Shown: in pieces, positions 52,401 through 60,705 of the stretch
Position numbering within the stretch: position 1 is the stretch's first letter
Layout: the number at the start of each line of letters is the position of its first letter
Assembly: GCF_044803115.1 (NCBI RefSeq)
Contig: NZ_CP085224.1
Span: forward strand, 3,038,001 to 3,102,000
Reading direction: 5' to 3'
Length of the DNA: 64,000 nt
Source: Caenispirillum salinarum_A
Lineage (GTDB): Bacteria; Pseudomonadota; Alphaproteobacteria; Rhodospirillales; Rhodospirillaceae
Made by a program: the position numbers and the translations under genes
The notes under the pieces: generated by a model
What the model was told of the DNA's origin: nothing
The model's input: the letters and a program-made list of their open reading frames with translations, nothing else
The model's database searches: none

Positions 52401-52440
52401 GTGTGTCGGTGTGTCGGTGTGTCGGTGTGTCGGTGTGTCG
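52401..52440. repeat. Five perfect copies of an 8-bp tandem repeat
   Basis: The unit GTGTGTCG (CGACACAC on the minus strand) is repeated five times without a mismatch. It lies 22 bases upstream of the small membrane-protein start on the minus strand and about 110 bases upstream of dusA. Short tandem repeats of this type change copy number by slippage and could alter expression of either neighbour. Confidence 0.95.
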
Positions 52441-52535
52441 GTCGCGAAGCAGTTCACTTAATGTTCCTGTTTGGAGATGAGAACACATGAGGAACGGTGC
52501 GTCAACACGGTCTTTTCTCCCTATGCCGCGCGGCC

Positions 52536-52541
52536 TATATT
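52536..52541 (+). promoter_or_regulatory. -10 element close to the dusA start
   Basis: TATATT lies 7 bases before the dusA ATG, so transcription would begin at or next to the start codon. No ribosome binding site is visible, so a leaderless message is possible. The -35 region is weak. Confidence 0.4.
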
Positions 52542-52548
52542 GCCGCTC

Positions 52549-53583
52549 ATGATCGATACGCCCAGCCGCCCTGTCCCCGTCGACCGCCGCCTGTCCGTCG
52601 CCCCCATGATGGACTGGACGGACCGGCACGAGCGCGCCTTCCTGCGCTGCCTGACCACGCGCACGCTGCTCTACACGGAAATGGTGGTGACGGGTGCGAT
52701 CCTGCACGGCCGCGACCCGGAGCGGTTCCTGGGCTACAACACCGACATCGAGCACCCGCTCGCCTTGCAACTGGGCGGGTCGGACCCGCGCGAGCTGGCC
52801 GAATGCACCAGGATCGCTGCCGAATGGGGGTACGATGAGGTCAACCTCAACTGCGGCTGCCCGTCCGACCGCGTCAGCGCCGGGCGGTTCGGCGCATGCC
52901 TGATGGGCGAGCCGGAACTGGTGCGCGATTGCCTGGCCGCCATGCGCGAGGCCGCCGGCAGAGGCGGACCGGAAATCACGGTCAAGCATCGCATCGGCAT
53001 CGACGACATGGACTGCTACGACCACCTGACGCGCTTCGCGGGAACGGTCGCGGAGTCGGGCGTACGCAGCTTTTCCGTCCATGCCCGCAAGGCCTGGCTT
53101 CAGGGCCTCAGCCCCAAGGAGAACCGGGAGATCCCGCCGCTGCGCCACGATGTCGTCCACCGCCTGAAGCAGGATTTTCCGCATCTGGAAATCATCCTGA
53201 ACGGCGGCATCAAGTCCGTGCCCGAGGCGCTGACCCACATCGGCCCGACGGATGGCGTGATGATCGGCCGCGCGGCCTATGAAACGCCGTGGTGCCTGCG
53301 CGAGGCCGACCATCTGGTGTGGGGCGAGCCCGCCGACGCCGCGCCCGCCACCCGGCACGAGGCGGTGCGCCGCTACCTGCCCTACATCCAGGCGCGGCTG
53401 GACGAGGGCGTGTTCCTCAAGCACATGGCGCGGCACATGCTGGGCCTGTTCCAGGGCGTGCGCGGCGCGCGGGCGTGGCGACGGTATATTTCCGAGAACG
53501 CGCCGAACAAGGCGGCGGGCGTGGAGGTCATCGAGGCGGCGCTGGAGTACGTGCCCGAGGACACCGCCATGCAGGCCGCATGA
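52549..53583 (+). CDS. dusA: tRNA-dihydrouridine synthase A
   Basis: DusA reduces uridines in the tRNA D-loop using FMN and NADPH. The 344 residues begin LSVAPMMDWTDRHERAFLRCL, with the catalytic Cys in NLNCGCPSDRV and the later NGGIKSVPEALTHI and GVMIGRAAYETPW blocks characteristic of DusA. I use the ATG at 52549; the open frame extends 26 codons upstream without homology. Its stop overlaps the next gene (ATGA). Confidence 0.96.
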   Translation: MIDTPSRPVPVDRRLSVAPMMDWTDRHERAFLRCLTTRTLLYTEMVVTGAILHGRDPERFLGYNTDIEHPLALQLGGSDPRELAECTRIAAEWGYDEVNLNCGCPSDRVSAGRFGACLMGEPELVRDCLAAMREAAGRGGPEITVKHRIGIDDMDCYDHLTRFAGTVAESGVRSFSVHARKAWLQGLSPKENREIPPLRHDVVHRLKQDFPHLEIILNGGIKSVPEALTHIGPTDGVMIGRAAYETPWCLREADHLVWGEPADAAPATRHEAVRRYLPYIQARLDEGVFLKHMARHMLGLFQGVRGARAWRRYISENAPNKAAGVEVIEAALEYVPEDTAMQAA

Positions 53584-54071
53584 CCACCTTCCCCGACAGC
53601 GAGGCAGACGCCCGACGGCTGCTTTGCGACGAGATGCTGGTGGGCCTCGCCCGCTGGCTCCGCGCCGCCGGGCACGACGCGACAACGCCCGTGCGCGGGG
53701 AGCCCGACCAGCGCCTGATCGCGCGGGCCGCGGCACAGGACCGACTTTTCCTCACCCGCGACCGCCCCATTCTCAAGCATCGTGCCGCCGCCGGTCTGGT
53801 GGTGGTGCTGGAGTCCGACGACCTGGACCGTCAGGCGGTGGAACTGCGCGACCGCCTGTGCCTCGACTGGCTGGCCGCGCCCTTCTCCCGCTGCCTGGTG
53901 TGCAACGTGCCCGTGGCGGAAGCGGGGCCGGAGGACGTGACGCGCATACCCGAACAGGCCCGGCAGCTGCCCGGCCCCTTCCGCGTCTGCCCCGAGTGCG
54001 ACCGGGTCTACTGGCCCGGCAGCCATGAACGGCGCATGCGGGCACGGCTGGAGGGGTGGGCGACCCTTTAA
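53580..54071 (+). CDS. Mut7-C RNase domain protein with zinc ribbon
   Basis: The 163-residue protein has the PIN-like Mut7-C domain, with acidic residues in LLCDEMLVGLARWLRAAGHD and FLTRDRP, followed by a zinc ribbon (CLVCN near 107 and CPECDRVYWPGSH near 138). The family is predicted to cleave RNA. It is coupled to dusA, suggesting tRNA processing or decay (inference). Its stop codon overlaps the convergent phnF stop by three bases. Confidence 0.88.
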   Translation: MTTFPDSEADARRLLCDEMLVGLARWLRAAGHDATTPVRGEPDQRLIARAAAQDRLFLTRDRPILKHRAAAGLVVVLESDDLDRQAVELRDRLCLDWLAAPFSRCLVCNVPVAEAGPEDVTRIPEQARQLPGPFRVCPECDRVYWPGSHERRMRARLEGWATL

Positions 54072-54802
54072 GGGCCTATGACCAACTGCACCCAGTCCGA
54101 GGCGAACCGCGTCACGTTGAAGCTGACCGGCCGCCCCTGCCCGTCCACGTCCAGGGCCTCCGTCACCAGCACCGGGCGGCTTTTGGGCTGGTGGAGGAGG
54201 TCTGCCTCGGCCCCGGCCGGCATGCGCGCAATGACGCGGGTCCAGGCGCGGGTGTAGTCCTCCACGCCGTATCGCTTGAGCGTTTCCGTCACCGAGCCCG
54301 TCTCGCGGAATCCGACGTCGAAGTCGGGGAAGCGGCGCGCCGGAAGGTATTGCGACGACAGCGAAATGCGCCGGTCGTCGGCCATGCCGATGCTGTCGAC
54401 CATCATCACCTTGTCCTTGCGCGCCACCCCCAGCGCCTCCGCCACCGCCGACTCCGCCTCCACGATCTCGGCGCGGACGAATTCGTGCGCGGCCTCAAGA
54501 CCTTGCGCGCTCAGGTTGGAGGAAAAGCGGGTGCGTTTGCCCACCGCGTAGTCGATGACGTGTTCGTGGACGAAGGTGCCACGGCCCTGCTCCACCCGTA
54601 ACAGACCTTTCTCTTCCATCTCCGCCAGCGCACGGCGCACGGTGTGGCGGTTGACGGAAAAGCGCGTCGCCAGCTCGAACTCGGTGGGCAGGCGCTCGCC
54701 GGGCTTGAAGACGCCCTCGCGGATTTCGCTCTCCAGCACGCGCTGGATCTGACGCCAGAGCGCCACGCCCGCGCCGCGACGCCGATCGAGGCCGTCATCC
54801 AT
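54068..54802 (-). CDS. phnF: GntR/HutC-family regulator PhnF
   Basis: The 244-residue repressor has an N-terminal winged helix (LWRQIQRVLESEI; RLPTEFELATRFSVNRHTVRRALAEM) and a C-terminal UTRA ligand domain (about 95-240). It lies divergent from phnGHIJKLM, the arrangement expected for the C-P lyase regulator. The ATG at 54802 has AGGAAG upstream; a GTG six codons earlier is possible. Confidence 0.92.
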   Translation of the reverse strand: MDDGLDRRRGAGVALWRQIQRVLESEIREGVFKPGERLPTEFELATRFSVNRHTVRRALAEMEEKGLLRVEQGRGTFVHEHVIDYAVGKRTRFSSNLSAQGLEAAHEFVRAEIVEAESAVAEALGVARKDKVMMVDSIGMADDRRISLSSQYLPARRFPDFDVGFRETGSVTETLKRYGVEDYTRAWTRVIARMPAGAEADLLHQPKSRPVLVTEALDVDGQGRPVSFNVTRFASDWVQLVIGP

Positions 54803-54905
54803 TCTTCCTGGTCTCCACACTGTTTCCGGGGCTTTGCGTCACAAACCTTTCACCAGGCCACACCTTGCCCGGCGCGTCGGGAGCGGAGTATAACGGGCTT
54901 AGATA

Positions 54906-54918
54906 TAGACGTCTAGAC
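54906..54918. promoter_or_regulatory. Probable PhnF operator ahead of phnG
   Basis: TAGACGTCTAGAC contains two overlapping palindromes (TAGACGTCTA at 54906-54915 and GTCTAGAC at 54911-54918) and a direct repeat of TAGAC with 8-base period. HutC-subfamily GntR regulators bind GTCTA/TAGAC-type sites. It lies 25 bases before phnG in the phnF-phnG intergenic region. Confidence 0.6.
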
Positions 54919-54942
54919 AAATATGCAGCTTGTCGAGGCCCC

Positions 54943-55425
54943 ATGACTGAGACCGACACCACCCCCAACGCCCCCACGCCGGAGGTCGCCGCCCGTCAGC
55001 GGTGGATGGGGATCCTGGCGCGCACGCCGCTCGCGCGACTGGAGGAGACCTTCGCCGCCCTGCCCGAGGCGCCCGCCTTCACCCACCTGCGCCGGCCGGA
55101 GATCGGCTCCGCCCTGGTCCGCGGTCGCGCCGGCGGCTCGGGTGAACGGTTCAACCTTGGCGAGATGACCGTCACCCGCTGCTCCATCCGGCTGAGCGCG
55201 TCGGGCACCATCGGCCATGCCTATGTCGCCGGCCGTGCCCGCCGCCATGCGGAGTTGGCGGCCGTGTTCGACGCCCTGCTTCAGACGCCCGACCACCACG
55301 ACCGCCTCGCCACCGACCTGATCGACCCGGCCGCCGAGGCCATCGCGGCGGCGCGTGCGGAGACCATCGCCAAGACAGCGGCGACGCGGGTGGACTTCTT
55401 CACCATGGTGCGCGGAGAGGACTGA
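54943..55425 (+). CDS. phnG: C-P lyase subunit PhnG
   Basis: PhnG is part of the PhnGHIJ core that joins phosphonate to ATP-derived ribose triphosphate. The 160 residues include RQRWMGILARTPLARLEE, then GRAGGSGERFNLGEMTVTRC and the GHAYVAGR block typical of PhnG. The ATG has GAGG upstream. It is the first gene of the phn operon. Confidence 0.94.
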   Translation: MTETDTTPNAPTPEVAARQRWMGILARTPLARLEETFAALPEAPAFTHLRRPEIGSALVRGRAGGSGERFNLGEMTVTRCSIRLSASGTIGHAYVAGRARRHAELAAVFDALLQTPDHHDRLATDLIDPAAEAIAAARAETIAKTAATRVDFFTMVRGED

Positions 55426-55427
55426 TC

Positions 55428-56033
55428 ATGACCGCCATCCCCCACGCTTCCGACCTGCGCCCCGGCTTCGCCGACCCGGTGCTGAGCGGCCAGGCCGTCT
55501 ACCGTGCCGTGCTCAAGGGCATGAGCTACCCCGGCCGCATCCAGCCCCTGCCCGCCACCGTCAACGCCCCGCCGCCGCTGTCGGCGGTCGCCGGCGGCGT
55601 GCTGCTGGCGCTGGCCGACCTGGACGCGCCCGTGTGGCTGGACCCGGCCGGGCTCGCCACCGACGACATCGCCGGCTGGCTGCGCTTCCACTGCGGCTGT
55701 CCGGTGGTGGAGGACCGCGCGAAGGCGGCCTTCGCCGTGCTGGACACCGCTTCAGTGGCGGACCTGGAGGGCTTCGCGCTGGGCACGCCCGAGTACCCGG
55801 AGCGCTCCGCCACGCTCATCATCCAGGTGCCGCGCCTGACCGAAGGCGAGGGACGCACGCTCACCGGGCCGGGCATAAAGGGCTCGGCGCGCCTTCAGGC
55901 CGAAGGGCTGCCGGACGGCTTCTGGACGGCGCTGGCCGACAACCGGCTGCTGTTCCCGCAAGGGCTGGATGTGATCCTGGCCGCGCCGGAGGGCCTCGCC
56001 TGCCTGCCGCGCACCACCATCGTTTCGGAGTGA
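55428..56033 (+). CDS. phnH: C-P lyase subunit PhnH
   Basis: The 201-residue core subunit opens with PGFADPVLSGQAVYRAVLKGMSYPG (typical PhnH) and has the later GRTLTGPGIKG-like block (here GRTLTGPGIKGSARL). It starts two bases after phnG and ends four bases before phnI. Confidence 0.94.
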   Translation: MTAIPHASDLRPGFADPVLSGQAVYRAVLKGMSYPGRIQPLPATVNAPPPLSAVAGGVLLALADLDAPVWLDPAGLATDDIAGWLRFHCGCPVVEDRAKAAFAVLDTASVADLEGFALGTPEYPERSATLIIQVPRLTEGEGRTLTGPGIKGSARLQAEGLPDGFWTALADNRLLFPQGLDVILAAPEGLACLPRTTIVSE

Positions 56034-56037
56034 CCTG

Positions 56038-57138
56038 ATGTACGTTGCCGTCAAGGGCGGCGAGCGCGCCATCGACAACGCCCATCGCCTGCTCGCCGAG
56101 GAACGGCGGGGCGACCGGGCGGTGCCGGCGCTCTCGCTGACCCAGATCAAGGACCAGATGACGCTCGCCGTCGACCGCGTGATGACCGAAGGTTCGCTGT
56201 ACGACCGCGACCTGGCCGCGCTGGCGATCAAACAGGCGCGGGGCGATCTGGTGGAGGCGATCTTCCTCCTGCGCGCCTACCGCACCACCCTGCCCCGCCT
56301 GGCCGTCAGCGAGCCCGTGGACACCGCCCGCATGACCATCCGGCGGCGCGTCTCGGCCACCTTCAAGGACCTGCCGGGCGGGCAGGTGCTGGGGCCGACG
56401 TTCGACTACACGCACCGCCTCATGGACTTCAAACTGGCCGCCGAGGGTGACGACGCGCCCGAGCCCTGCGAGCGGGGCGAGCCGCGCCAGGAGGCGACCG
56501 TGCCGCGCGTCGCCGACCTGCTGGGCGAGGAAGGGCTGATCGAGCCGGAGGTGCCGCGCGACGGCGATTCGGCCGAGCCCGGCGACATCACCCGCGAGCC
56601 GCTGGAGTTCCCCGCCGACCGCGCCACCCGCCTGCAAAGCCTGGCGCGCGGGGATGAAGGCTACCTGCTGGGGCTCGCCTACTCCACCCAGCGCGGCTAC
56701 GGCCGCAACCATCCCTTCGCCGGCGAGATCCGCATGGGCGACGTGGCCGTCGAGATCGTGCCGGAGGAACTGGGCTTCGCCGTCGAGATCGGCGACATCA
56801 CCGTCACCGAATGCCAGATGATCAACCAGTTCAAGGGCTCCAAGGCCGCGCCGCCGCAGTTCACCCGCGGCTACGGCCTCACCTTCGGCCAGGGCGAGCG
56901 CAAGGCCATGGCCATGGCGCTGGTTGACCGCAGCTTGCGCGCAGAGGAGTTGGGCGAGGACCTGACCGCCCCGGCCCAGGATGCGGAATTCGTGCTGTCC
57001 CACTGCGACAACGTGGAGGCGTCGGGCTTCGTGCAGCACCTGAAGCTGCCCCACTACGTCGACTTCCAGGGCGAGCTTGTCACGGTCCGCGCCCTGCGCC
57101 GGGAACACGAGCGAAAGGAGGCGACCGATGCCGAATGA
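56038..57138 (+). CDS. phnI: C-P lyase subunit PhnI
   Basis: PhnI is the nucleosidase-type subunit that removes adenine from ATP in the presence of phosphonate. The 366-residue sequence begins MYVAVKGGERAIDNAH, and contains DYTHRLMDFKLAAEG and a C-terminal QHLKLPHYVDFQGELV. GGAG precedes the ATG. It overlaps phnJ by 11 bases. Confidence 0.95.
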   Translation: MYVAVKGGERAIDNAHRLLAEERRGDRAVPALSLTQIKDQMTLAVDRVMTEGSLYDRDLAALAIKQARGDLVEAIFLLRAYRTTLPRLAVSEPVDTARMTIRRRVSATFKDLPGGQVLGPTFDYTHRLMDFKLAAEGDDAPEPCERGEPRQEATVPRVADLLGEEGLIEPEVPRDGDSAEPGDITREPLEFPADRATRLQSLARGDEGYLLGLAYSTQRGYGRNHPFAGEIRMGDVAVEIVPEELGFAVEIGDITVTECQMINQFKGSKAAPPQFTRGYGLTFGQGERKAMAMALVDRSLRAEELGEDLTAPAQDAEFVLSHCDNVEASGFVQHLKLPHYVDFQGELVTVRALRREHERKEATDAE

Positions 57139-57997
57139 TCCCGCACAGGACACCCTGGACGGCTACAACTTCGCCTACCTGGACGAACAGACCAAGCGCA
57201 TGATCCGCCGCGCGACGCTGAAAGCCGTCGCCATCCCCGGCTATCAGGTGCCCTTTGCGGGGCGGGAGATGCCGCTGCCCTATGGCTGGGGCACGGGCGG
57301 CATCCAGGTGACCGCGGCCGTCATCGGCCCGGACGATGTCTTGAAGGTCATCGACCAGGGGGCCGACGACACCACCAACGCCGTCTCCATCCGCCGTTTC
57401 TTCGCCCGCACCGCCGGCGTCACGACCACCGAGCGCACGCCGGAGGCGTCCCTGATCCAGACGCGCCACCGCATCCCGGAAACGCCGCTGACGGAGGATC
57501 AGATCCTCGTCTACCAGGTTCCCATCCCAGAGCCCCTGCGCTGGATGGAGGCCCGCGAGAGCGAGACCCGCAAGATGCACGCGCTGGAGGAATACGGCGT
57601 GATGCATGTGAAGCTCTACGAGGACATCGCCCACCTGGGCCGCATCGCCACCAGCTACGACTATCCGGTGCGGGTGAACGGGCGGTATGTCATGGCGCCC
57701 TCGCCCATCCCCAAGTTCGACAACCCGAAAATGAACATGATGCCGGCGCTCCAGTTGTTCGGCGCGGGGCGGGAGAAGCGCATCTACGCCGTGCCGCCCT
57801 ACACCCGCGTGGAAAGCCTGGACTTCGAGGACCATCCCTTCGAGGTGCAGAGCTGGGACGAGACCTGCGCCCTCTGCGGTGCGACCGACAGCTACCTTGA
57901 CGAAGTGGTCGTCGACGATGCGGGCGGGCGCATGTTCGTCTGTTCCGACACCGACCACTGCACCCAACGCACCGCCAGCCGGGAGGCCGCCGAATGA
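57128..57997 (+). CDS. phnJ: C-P lyase radical-SAM subunit PhnJ
   Basis: PhnJ cleaves the carbon-phosphorus bond by radical SAM chemistry. The 289 residues contain the four conserved cysteines as C-x2-C-x21-C-x5-C (CALC ... FVCSDTDHC), the same spacing as in E. coli PhnJ, and the GYNFAYLDEQTKRMIRRA start. A near-perfect ribosome binding site (AAAGGAGG) lies within phnI. It overlaps phnK by ATGA. Confidence 0.96.
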   Translation: MPNDPAQDTLDGYNFAYLDEQTKRMIRRATLKAVAIPGYQVPFAGREMPLPYGWGTGGIQVTAAVIGPDDVLKVIDQGADDTTNAVSIRRFFARTAGVTTTERTPEASLIQTRHRIPETPLTEDQILVYQVPIPEPLRWMEARESETRKMHALEEYGVMHVKLYEDIAHLGRIATSYDYPVRVNGRYVMAPSPIPKFDNPKMNMMPALQLFGAGREKRIYAVPPYTRVESLDFEDHPFEVQSWDETCALCGATDSYLDEVVVDDAGGRMFVCSDTDHCTQRTASREAAE

Positions 57998-58794
57998 CCG
58001 CCGCCGCCATGGACCTTTCCGCCGAGACGCCGCTTTTGCGTGTGCGCGACCTCACCCGCCTGTATGGCGACCGGGTGGGCTGCGAGGGTGTGTCCTTCGA
58101 GTTGTGGCCTGGCGAGGTGCTGGGCATCGTGGGCGAGAGCGGGTCGGGCAAGACCACCCTGCTCAACACCCTGTCGGCCCGGCTGGAGCCGTCGGCCGGC
58201 AGCGTGGAATACGACACCCGCGACGCCGGGCTGACCGATATCTACCAATTGTCCGAACCCCGCCGACGCCTGCTGACCCGCACCGACTGGGGCATCGTCC
58301 ACCAGAACCCGCGCGACGGCTTGCGCATGGGCGTCTCCGCCGGCGCCAACATCGGCGAGCGCCTGATGGCCGTCGGCGCCCGCCACTACGGCAACATCCG
58401 CGCCGACGCGCTGGACTGGATGGGCCGGGTGGAAATCCGCGACGAGCGTGTGGACGACCTGCCGCGTACCTTCTCAGGCGGGATGCAGCAGCGCCTTCAG
58501 ATCGCGCGCAACCTGGTCACCGGCCCGCGGCTGGTGTTCATGGACGAGCCGACGGGCGGGCTGGACGTGTCCGTCCAGGCGCGGCTGCTGGACCTGTTGC
58601 GATCCCTTGTGACGGGAATGCGGCTGTCGGTGATCCTGGTCACGCACGATCTGGCCGTTGCCCGCCTGCTCGCCCACCGGCTGATGGTGATGAAGGACGG
58701 CCGCGTGGTGGAACAGGGCCTGACCGACCAGGTGCTGGACGACCCGCACCACCCCTACACCCAGTTGCTCGTCTCCTCCGTGCTCCAGGTCTGA
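57994..58794 (+). CDS. phnK: C-P lyase ATPase PhnK
   Basis: The 266-residue ABC-type ATPase binds the core complex. It has Walker A GESGSGKTT, the signature FSGGMQQRLQIARNL and Walker B VFMDEPTGGLD, and resembles oligopeptide-importer ATPases, as PhnK does. It has no permease partner here, consistent with a non-transport role. Confidence 0.95.
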   Translation: MTAAAMDLSAETPLLRVRDLTRLYGDRVGCEGVSFELWPGEVLGIVGESGSGKTTLLNTLSARLEPSAGSVEYDTRDAGLTDIYQLSEPRRRLLTRTDWGIVHQNPRDGLRMGVSAGANIGERLMAVGARHYGNIRADALDWMGRVEIRDERVDDLPRTFSGGMQQRLQIARNLVTGPRLVFMDEPTGGLDVSVQARLLDLLRSLVTGMRLSVILVTHDLAVARLLAHRLMVMKDGRVVEQGLTDQVLDDPHHPYTQLLVSSVLQV

Positions 58795-58805
58795 GGAAAG
58801 CCCAT

Positions 58806-59504
58806 ATGTCCCCCGTCATCCAGGTCCGCGACCTGACCAAGGATTTCGTCCTGCACACCCAGAACGGCGTCCGCATTCCCGTCTTTTCAGACCTCAGCCT
58901 TGAGGTGAAGGCCGGGGAGTGCGTCGGATTGCACGGCCCCTCCGGCGCCGGCAAGTCGACGCTTTTGCGCGCGCTCTATGCCAACTACAAGCCCGACAGC
59001 GGCGCAGTGATCGTGTCCCACGACGGCGGCGCGGTCGACATGGCAACGGCCGAGCCCCGCGCGGTGCTGGACGTGCGCCGGCGCACGCTGGGCTACGTCA
59101 GCCAGTTCCTGCGCGTCATCCCCCGCGTGCCGGCGCTGGACGTGGTGGCCGAGCCGCTGGTCGCACTCGGCATCCCCGTCGACGCCGCCCGCGAGAAGGC
59201 CGCCGCCCTGCTCGCCCGGCTGAACATCCCGGAACGCCTGTGGCACCTGGCGCCGGCGACCTTTTCGGGCGGCGAGCAGCAGCGCGTCAACATCGCGCGC
59301 GGGTTCGCCGCCGACTATCCCGCCATGCTGCTGGATGAACCGACGGCCTCGCTGGATGCCGCGAACCGCGATACGGTGGTGGCGATGATCCAGGAGGCGA
59401 AGGCGCGCGGCTGCGCCATCGTCGGCATCTTCCACGACGCCGACGTGCGCACCCGCGTCTGCGACCGCCTTTTCGAGATCGGAGCCCGTGACCATGCCGC
59501 GTGA
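58806..59504 (+). CDS. phnL: C-P lyase ATPase PhnL
   Basis: The 232-residue ATPase has Walker A GPSGAGKST, the signature FSGGEQQRVNIARGF and Walker B MLLDEPTASLD, and starts VIQVRDLTKDFVLHTQNG as PhnL proteins do. GAGGAAAG lies ahead of the ATG. It overlaps the phnM start. Confidence 0.95.
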   Translation: MSPVIQVRDLTKDFVLHTQNGVRIPVFSDLSLEVKAGECVGLHGPSGAGKSTLLRALYANYKPDSGAVIVSHDGGAVDMATAEPRAVLDVRRRTLGYVSQFLRVIPRVPALDVVAEPLVALGIPVDAAREKAAALLARLNIPERLWHLAPATFSGGEQQRVNIARGFAADYPAMLLDEPTASLDAANRDTVVAMIQEAKARGCAIVGIFHDADVRTRVCDRLFEIGARDHAA

Positions 59505-60705
59505 CACCCAGACCGCAAAGCCGACCGACACGACGACGACCGCCGAGGCCAACCGCTCCATGAGTTCCGAGATGATCCTGACCAACGCCCGCGTCGTCTG
59601 CCGTGACCGCGTGCTCGACGACGGCACGGTGATAGTCCGCGACGGCCGCATCATCGAGGTGGCCGAGGGGCGGTCCGAGGCACCCGGCGCGCTCGACCTG
59701 AACGGCGACTATCTGCTGCCGGGCCTGATCGAGATGCACACCGACAACATGGAAAAGCATTTCGTGCCGCGCCCCGGCGTGCTCTGGCCCTCGCCGCTGG
59801 CCGCCGTGCTGGGGCACGACCTCCAGGTGGCGGGCGCGGGCATCACCACCGTCTTCGACGCCATCTCGGTCGGGGAATACGCCGAGAAGGGGCCGCGCCG
59901 GCAGATCCTGGGGCAGAGCCTCACCGCCGTGAAGCACGCCCTGTCCGAAGGCCTGTGCAAGGCCGACCACCTGTTCCACCTGCGCTGCGAGGTCTCCGAC
60001 CCCTGCGTGGTGGAGATGTTCGAGCCCTACGCCCACGACCCGCTGGTGCGCCTCGTCTCGCTCATGGACCACACGCCCGGCCAGCGCCAGTGGACCGACG
60101 TCAGCAAGTACGTGCAGTACAACAAGGGCGAAAACTGGACGGAAGACGAACTTAACCGCCGCATCGAGCGCCTGAAGGCCGAGCAGGACAAGTACGCCGC
60201 CAAGCACCGCAAGGCCGTGGTGGCGCTGGCGAAGGAATACGACATCCCGCTCGCCAGCCACGACGACGCGACGGAAGACCATGTGCGCGAGGCCGTGGCG
60301 GACGGCGTGGTGATCTCGGAATTCCCCATCACCATGACGGCGGCCTGCCTTGCGCGCGAGCACGGCCAGAAAACCATCATGGGCGCGCCCAACGTGGTGC
60401 GCGGCGGCTCGCACTCGGGCAACATGTCGGCGCTGGATTGCGCGCGGGAGGGGCAGTTGGACGGCCTGTCGTCGGACTACGTGCCATCCTCGCTGCTGTT
60501 CGCCGCGTTCCTTCTGCACGAAAAGCTCGACCTGCCGTTGCACGAGGCCGTCGCCAAGGTTTCGGCCAACGTGGCGGACATGGTGGGGCTGGCCGACCGG
60601 GGCCGCATCGACACGGGCCTGCGCGCCGACCTGGTGCGCGTCACCCACACCGAGCACACCCCGGTCGTGCGCGAGGTCTGGGTCACGGGAGAACGGGTCT
60701 GCTGA
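59494..60705 (+). CDS. phnM: Alpha-D-ribose 1-methylphosphonate 5-triphosphate diphosphatase PhnM
   Basis: PhnM is the amidohydrolase-fold enzyme that removes pyrophosphate from the triphosphate intermediate. Metal ligands are expected in GLIEMHTDNMEKH and further in LVSLMDHTPGQRQ and DIPLASHDDATEDH. The start is ambiguous: ATG at 59494 (GGAG 9 bases upstream, about 403 residues) or ATG at 59560, which matches the homologous start better. The longer N-terminus is Thr-rich. Confidence 0.94.
   Translation: MPRDTQTAKPTDTTTTAEANRSMSSEMILTNARVVCRDRVLDDGTVIVRDGRIIEVAEGRSEAPGALDLNGDYLLPGLIEMHTDNMEKHFVPRPGVLWPSPLAAVLGHDLQVAGAGITTVFDAISVGEYAEKGPRRQILGQSLTAVKHALSEGLCKADHLFHLRCEVSDPCVVEMFEPYAHDPLVRLVSLMDHTPGQRQWTDVSKYVQYNKGENWTEDELNRRIERLKAEQDKYAAKHRKAVVALAKEYDIPLASHDDATEDHVREAVADGVVISEFPITMTAACLAREHGQKTIMGAPNVVRGGSHSGNMSALDCAREGQLDGLSSDYVPSSLLFAAFLLHEKLDLPLHEAVAKVSANVADMVGLADRGRIDTGLRADLVRVTHTEHTPVVREVWVTGERVC

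Noticed and set aside
52210..52457. An 82-codon frame reading through the octamer repeat
   Set aside because: The translation is Thr/His/Pro/Asp low complexity from the repeat followed by shadow sequence. The short frame at 52280-52378 has a ribosome binding site and a coherent membrane helix.
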